Source: Tiliqua scincoides (lineage: Eukaryota > Chordata > Lepidosauria > Squamata > Scincidae). From it: a stretch of DNA of 64,000 nucleotides. The stretch spans positions 102,494,659 through 102,558,658 of the forward strand of contig NC_089822.1 in NCBI RefSeq assembly GCF_035046505.1, written 5' to 3'. Made by a program: the position numbers and the translations under genes. This document shows positions 58,860 to 64,000 of the stretch, piece after piece. The notes beneath the pieces are model-generated. The model was given only the letters and a program-made list of their open reading frames with translations. It ran no database searches and had not been told where the DNA came from. The first letter of the stretch is position 1, and every line of letters starts with the position of its first letter.

Positions 58860-61800
58860 AAGTCCGTGTTTGAAAATCATGGTGCATGTCTACATCAAAA
58901 CCATCAGGACTACACAACAAAGTATCCCTTTGATGAAGCGGATAAATTTCTGATTAAAAAAAAAATTTATTCAATTTATATTCTGCTCGCATATGGCACT
59001 TGCGGTGGTCTCTCATCCAAGGGACTGACCAGGAGTGTGCAGCTTCATCAGCTTTCTGACCACTCAGTATGCCTTTTCACTAATATTTTAAAACAGAAAT
59101 AAAAAGGAACAAATGCAACATTCCCATTACTATTATTTCATTCCAGTGGGTTAGCTGTCGACTGTCTTGCAAATTAATAGTCCTTAAATACCTTAAAGAA
59201 CAACAAATAATTTGTGGCATAGGGTTTTGTATAGAGCAGATGCCATCAGGGCCACAGTGTTCTCATACACCCAAACACACGTGGGTACAGAGGAAAAAAA
59301 TATGAAAACTGTGGGGCCAAAAGACCATGTGATGTGACATCAGGTCTGTAGCATTTCTGTTGCACAGTCAAAAGATTTATCATGGATTTATATAATGCCA
59401 TCTATGTCCCTGGCATTTTTCACATAACTGGAAAAAAACAAAAACAAACATGTCCCTGTCCCAAATGCTCACAGTCTGCAGGATGACCTCCAAGATAAAT
59501 ACAGCCAGCATCTCCATTTAAGGGTCTGCAGATAACAGGACCAGAATGAGGTATCTGCCTGACATCTTGAAAGTTGCTACTCATCAGAATGGAGAGTGCT
59601 AGGCCAGACGGGTCAATGGGCTCACATGGCTTCACAGGTTCTTGCATTTCTGTAAGACTCTATCTCCCGAATGTGTTTGACTTTGCTACATGCAAGGAGT
59701 TTAAAAAAAAAAAAAAACATGGGGGAAGACTCAAAACATGGGTGGCTGGACACCCATGCCAGGATGGCATGCTGATGACTTTGCTACCCAGCACTGCCCC
59801 ATAAGACTCCCCATTTGGCCCTACCCCCAGCAAACTAATCAGGTAAGGTGGGCAGCGGCCCGAATGCCTTCTTAAGTGCAGTGCCATTTTGTTTTCTGGA
59901 TGTCTGCCCCAAACCAAAAGGGCGCCATGCACTGAAGGAGGAAATTTGCTGCTGCCCACTATCACCAGGTTAACTTGCAGGGAGCAATGCCCAACCGGGA
60001 GACTTACTAGGAAGTGGTAGACAGCAGTGGACAACCCTCCTTCAGCTCTGATAATGGCGCTGAAGGAAGGGAATGTGTCCAGTTTTCTCTGTAAAAAAAC
60101 TACAGGAACTGTGTGGAGCCCTATGTTTGCTATATGGTGGCAGCTGCAGAGTGCTTGGTGATGGCTTCTTTGTCATCACTGAGCTCTGGGGTGTTGTGAA
60201 GGAAGCTGCACAGGGCTCCAATTTGAGCTGTGTGGCTGCAAAGCTTAAAGGGAACAATGGATGTTTCTATCTTCCACTCAGCTTTCCCGGTGCCAGGAAC
60301 AGGGATTTGTGACCTGCCTCTCCCAATAGTGCCCAGCACCAGAAAAATTAAGCATGCAGCACTGAGGGAAATGTTTCAGGCACTTACTATGGCAAACCTT
60401 CCCCAAAAGTTTGTAGGGGCAGACCTTAGCAGCTGCCCAAAGTGTTCCCACCATCTTGAATTTTCAATAATGCAAAGAGCCTGTTGCTGCTGACGATCTC
60501 ACTAGCAGCAACAGCATATTGCATTACTGAAACTTTAAGACGGTGGGTACCAGTATGGCTTCTCTTCTGCACCTTTGAGTGCCCATAAAAGCATTTCACC
60601 GAGGGTCCTCATCACTGCAGCTTGTGGCAGCGGCAAAGGGTGAGGAGGTAGTGCATTCTGGGTGTCCTTCACCCTCAGCCTGCTGCCACTGCCTCCTCCC
60701 ACCAAGCTGCCACAGACACAAGCGCATTGATTTGCTTCCCACTGACTTGAGTGGGGAAAAGACCATCTGCCTTCTTAACAGTACGCTTTGCATGGTTTTT
60801 GCAAACCCAGTAATGTGGGACTTCTGGTTTTATTTACAAGGACTGCACTAATGAAGGAGTTACTTCATCTACATAGTTCCTTTGAACACAACTGGAAGTC
60901 TTGCACTTCAGGTTTGCAAAAATGGTGTGAGGAGCATGGGAAGGAGCATTGCCCCCCCCCCCAGCGAGACAAGTGGCATCCCAAGTCACACCAGCCCTGA
61001 TCCTCATGCACCTGGCTCTGCCACCGCAGTTGCTACCTGGAATATGAATTTATACCATTTTAAAATAGGAGGGCCGTACTGCATAAATAGATCACCCTTC
61101 GGAAATTGTATCTCCACTGCCTCTCAATTATGTATCTTTCCCGCGTGTAATCAGACTGGGGAAACCGCATACCCACCAATGAAACAGATAATTCCATCCC
61201 AGTTTACAATTTACCGTGTTTCTATTATCCCGTACATGGCTACGGAAGTCCAGTGTTTCCTAGAGAGGAGCATAATGGGATGTGAATGCTTCATTCTAGA
61301 ATGTGCTCAGTAGTTATCTTTACCAAGCATTCCATCCGTGGGGTTGCAGTCCCATTTTAAAAGAATGTTACCCTGAGGATAAGTTGTGTATATGAATGGA
61401 AATGCCTGTCTCTCAGATCCCACCTGTGGATTTCAGACATAAGCTGTTTGTATAGAATCTATTCCTTTTCCAAACAATTCATTTCAGTCTTGTTGTTTAC
61501 ACTGCTGGTACCTTGAGTAGCTGGGATCCTTTAGGGTACTATTTTCACACTTGCCTTCACATCCTCTCAGCGATATCTGGTGCCTCTGCTCCCTCCTGTG
61601 GCCACACTCAGTACTGCGTACTTCTGTAGCATTCGCTCCCGTGTAATTCATCTCAGTTTTTCATCTCAGAGGTGTTTTTCCCAGACTTCCTTTTGGTTTT
61701 CCCTTGACAAATGCACAAAATAAAATTGTGGACAAGCGGCCTAGTGGAGGCACCATTGGACTTAGAATTCTGCTTCAGTCACACTCTGAGAGTGAACCAC

Positions 61801-62140
61801 AGTACATCATTCTGTGCTCAGCTAACATGACAGGCATGCAATAGGTCAGCCATGAAAAGTGCATCTAGGTCACAGAGCCTTCCCCCATTAGATGCACAGA
61901 AGAAGGGAGCAAGAAAATATAGTTCTGCTGTGACCAAGAGCATGACAAGCTATACACAGTGTTCAAGACTTATTCAAGAAACATTTGTCTTCTTCCCACA
62001 CTCCCTCCCATGTCCATCTGCCTGATGAAAAAGATCTGTAGAATCCCAAAGCTTGTGGTTCTTTACTTTGTTACTTTAGGTCTGTATTAAATAAAGCCCT
62101 GCCTGATCTTGGATTATAGAGTTTTCTTCTAATGGGCCAA
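58860..62140. other. No gene recognised downstream of PTMS
   Basis: A LINE-type tail fragment lies near 59380-59560 and poly(A) at 59703-59716. An open frame at 60882-61313 is Cys-containing but unassigned. LAG3, expected here from human order, was not seen. Confidence 0.45.
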
Positions 62141-62144
62141 GATA

Positions 62145-62322
62145 GGGCCAATCCTATCCAATTTTCCAGTGCCGGTGCAGCAGTGCGAATGGGGTGTGCA
62201 CTGCTTCCGGTGATGGGGAAGCAGTCAAGGAGGCCTCCTGAAGGTAAGGGAATGTTTGTTCTGTTATCACAGGGCTGCATTGTGGTTGCACCAGTGCTGG
62301 AAAGTTGGATAGGATTGGGTCC
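62145..62322. mobile_element. Harbinger-like MITE
   Basis: AGGGCCAATCCTATCC and GGATAGGATTGGGTCC are near complements. The 3-bp duplication is unclear. Confidence 0.7.
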
Positions 62323-62329
62323 ATGGTCA

Positions 62330-64000
62330 TCTGTGATTGGGGCCTTTGAGGATGTTGTATTGGGCAGCCAGGAGAGGGACTTCTGAACAAAGATGATCTT
62401 TTACCATCAGGCCCAACCTGAGCTATACCAGCTCCTTACCTGGGAAGTATGCCTGACCCAAAGACTCTCAGTTTCCTTTCTTCCTGGTGCACAAAGCACA
62501 CACAACCTAGTCCCCACCCACCTTTGTCCCCTCGCAATGAAGGAGGAGTCTGCAGCTTCTCTCCAGCTGAAGGTCAGGTAGCTCTTGGCTCAGGAAGATG
62601 CAGCAATGGCCACCACTCTCCTTTTCTTGATGGTTCCCAATGCTCCAGTTCTGAAACGCTTTGGTCTTTGGAGCCCTTTCCGCTTCTAACAATGGTTTCA
62701 GGAAGCCCCAGGGCTCTGGAGAGCACACACTGAGAAATGCTGCTCTAGGGAACCAACACTGAAGCCCCAAAAGGAGCACTCTCATTAAGGACTGCAGATA
62801 CAGTGCCCCATTTTATTGCAGGTCCCCACTTGTTTTTATCTCTTACCATCCATGTTTCCTCTGAAGAAGAGCTCAAAGCACTTTGCATCTTCTGCATCAT
62901 TTCTTATCCAACTGCATACACTTTCCTTCCTTGGAGCCACAGCTGGTCATTTTTAGAAATGATTCATGAGTAGACTTGGTGCTTGTTCTGCTTGCTGCAA
63001 ATGGGAACGTTTGTCTTCATATTGCACAACCTTGCATGATGTTCGGGGGGGGGGGCGGCTCCCTTCCAGGAAAAATAAGAACCAACACAAAACATGTCAG
63101 TCCCCTTAAGAAACCCAACCATTTTCAATGACCTGATTAATACTTGTGCAGCATCAGATTTAAGTAAGCGCCTTGGTTTTTAAGAAATTCTAAGCAATAC
63201 CACAGACAGTATTGCTATGAGAAGGCTTGACGGTGAGCAAAATAATTTTCCATGACTTCTGACATGCACGCAGGCAGGCATGCACAGAATTTGAGCTTAC
63301 TTTGCCAAACAGAATAAGAACAAGACATAGCGCAAATTGTGATCACTGTTGAAGGTGGAATAGACAAGGTGGAGGAACTATACCAAAAGGTATAGAGAAG
63401 GAAGAGTCCAGTAGGGTCAAGTCTCAAGTCAAGAGTGGTTGTTCTATACATGGCAACCGTAGGTCTGAAGGATGGGAGGCAGGCAACATATACAGGCAGG
63501 CAAGCAGGCAGGTTCCAAAAGGCCACTGTACTTGCTGTGGCCCCTTTGGATTTCCCAGATCACTTTCCCTCTCAGCATTCCCCCAGGACCGATCAATTAC
63601 TATTTCACATCTACAGAATTGGGGCTTTATTTATTGATGTATTTATTGAATTAATAAATTCAATTTTTTAGCTAATACTATCACCGAGTGATTTCAAAAA
63701 ATTAATGCAAAATGCATGTATTACTCTTATGTTAATGAGTTTTTTGCAATATTTTTTGCAATATTACTCTTCAGTAGCTTTGGGTGGAATGGGTTAGAGT
63801 CCGTTAGACTGTTAGACCATCAGAGAGCCAGGCTGCCCTAGGAAATGGTAAAACTCAGGGAAGCACCAGCAATCTCTTAGGAACCTGTTTAGTAAACCAT
63901 GCCAATGATCACTAGAGGAAATGACTGCACTGGTCCTAAGGGAAAAAATATTACCTTTTGGCTATTTCAATATTAAACAGCTCAATTTTACAACGCTTCC
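62330..64000. other. No gene seen
   Basis: Non-coding. GGCAGGCA-type short repeats lie near 63265-63290 and 63475-63515. Nothing else is supported. Confidence 0.45.

Noticed and set aside
58860-64000. LAG3 or CD4 exons expected from human gene order
   Set aside because: No immunoglobulin-domain exon or matching splice structure was found.
1-64000. CRISPR array, operon or prophage
   Set aside because: The window is vertebrate nuclear DNA; no regularly spaced repeats or bacterial gene structure exist.

Overview
This is a 64 kb piece of a vertebrate nuclear genome. Introns carry canonical GT/AG junctions, coding density is very low, and most of the sequence is degraded transposons. The repeats (a 5S rRNA-derived SINE, tRNA-headed SINEs with LINE-like tails, several hAT families, a long palindromic element and short palindromic MITEs) suggest a squamate reptile. 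That is inference from repeat style, not a species call.

Three protein-coding genes are firm. (1) A hairy/E(spl) (HES-type) bHLH-Orange repressor on + has coding exons at 4423-4518, 5743-5824 and 5968-6377 and ends in WRPW. Its first coding exon was not found. (2) MLF2 on - (coding 22892 down to 10009, seven coding exons, about 243 residues) is tail-to-tail with the HES gene. (3) PTMS (parathymosin) on + (coding 46541-57869, five exons, 106 residues) has a TATA box upstream and a poly(A) signal near 58833. As I recall it, human 12p13 runs COPS7A-MLF2-PTMS-LAG3, so MLF2 and PTMS are a conserved pair. I know of no HES gene there in mammals.

Two further sites may be genes. Three phase-compatible candidate exons on - lie at 24442-23871, just upstream of MLF2. 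A CpG-rich promoter-like block at 38990-39230 (two CCAAT boxes, TATA, E2F-type site) has no recognised gene behind it.

Layout: 1-4.4 kb is repeats and nested insertions. 4.4-6.4 kb is HES, 7.4-10 kb the probable MLF2 3' UTR side, 10-22.9 kb MLF2 and its introns (including a 1.66 kb hAT element). 23.7-24.8 kb holds the candidate exons and a possible promoter. 25.5-46 kb is mostly mobile elements, with two degraded retroelement-like coding stretches near 36.2-37.7 and 41.1-43.2 kb. 46.4-58.9 kb is PTMS, and 58.9-64 kb has no recognised gene.

The mobile-element record is unusually legible. Many hAT copies keep 8-bp target duplications, and several insertions are nested and can be ordered in time.
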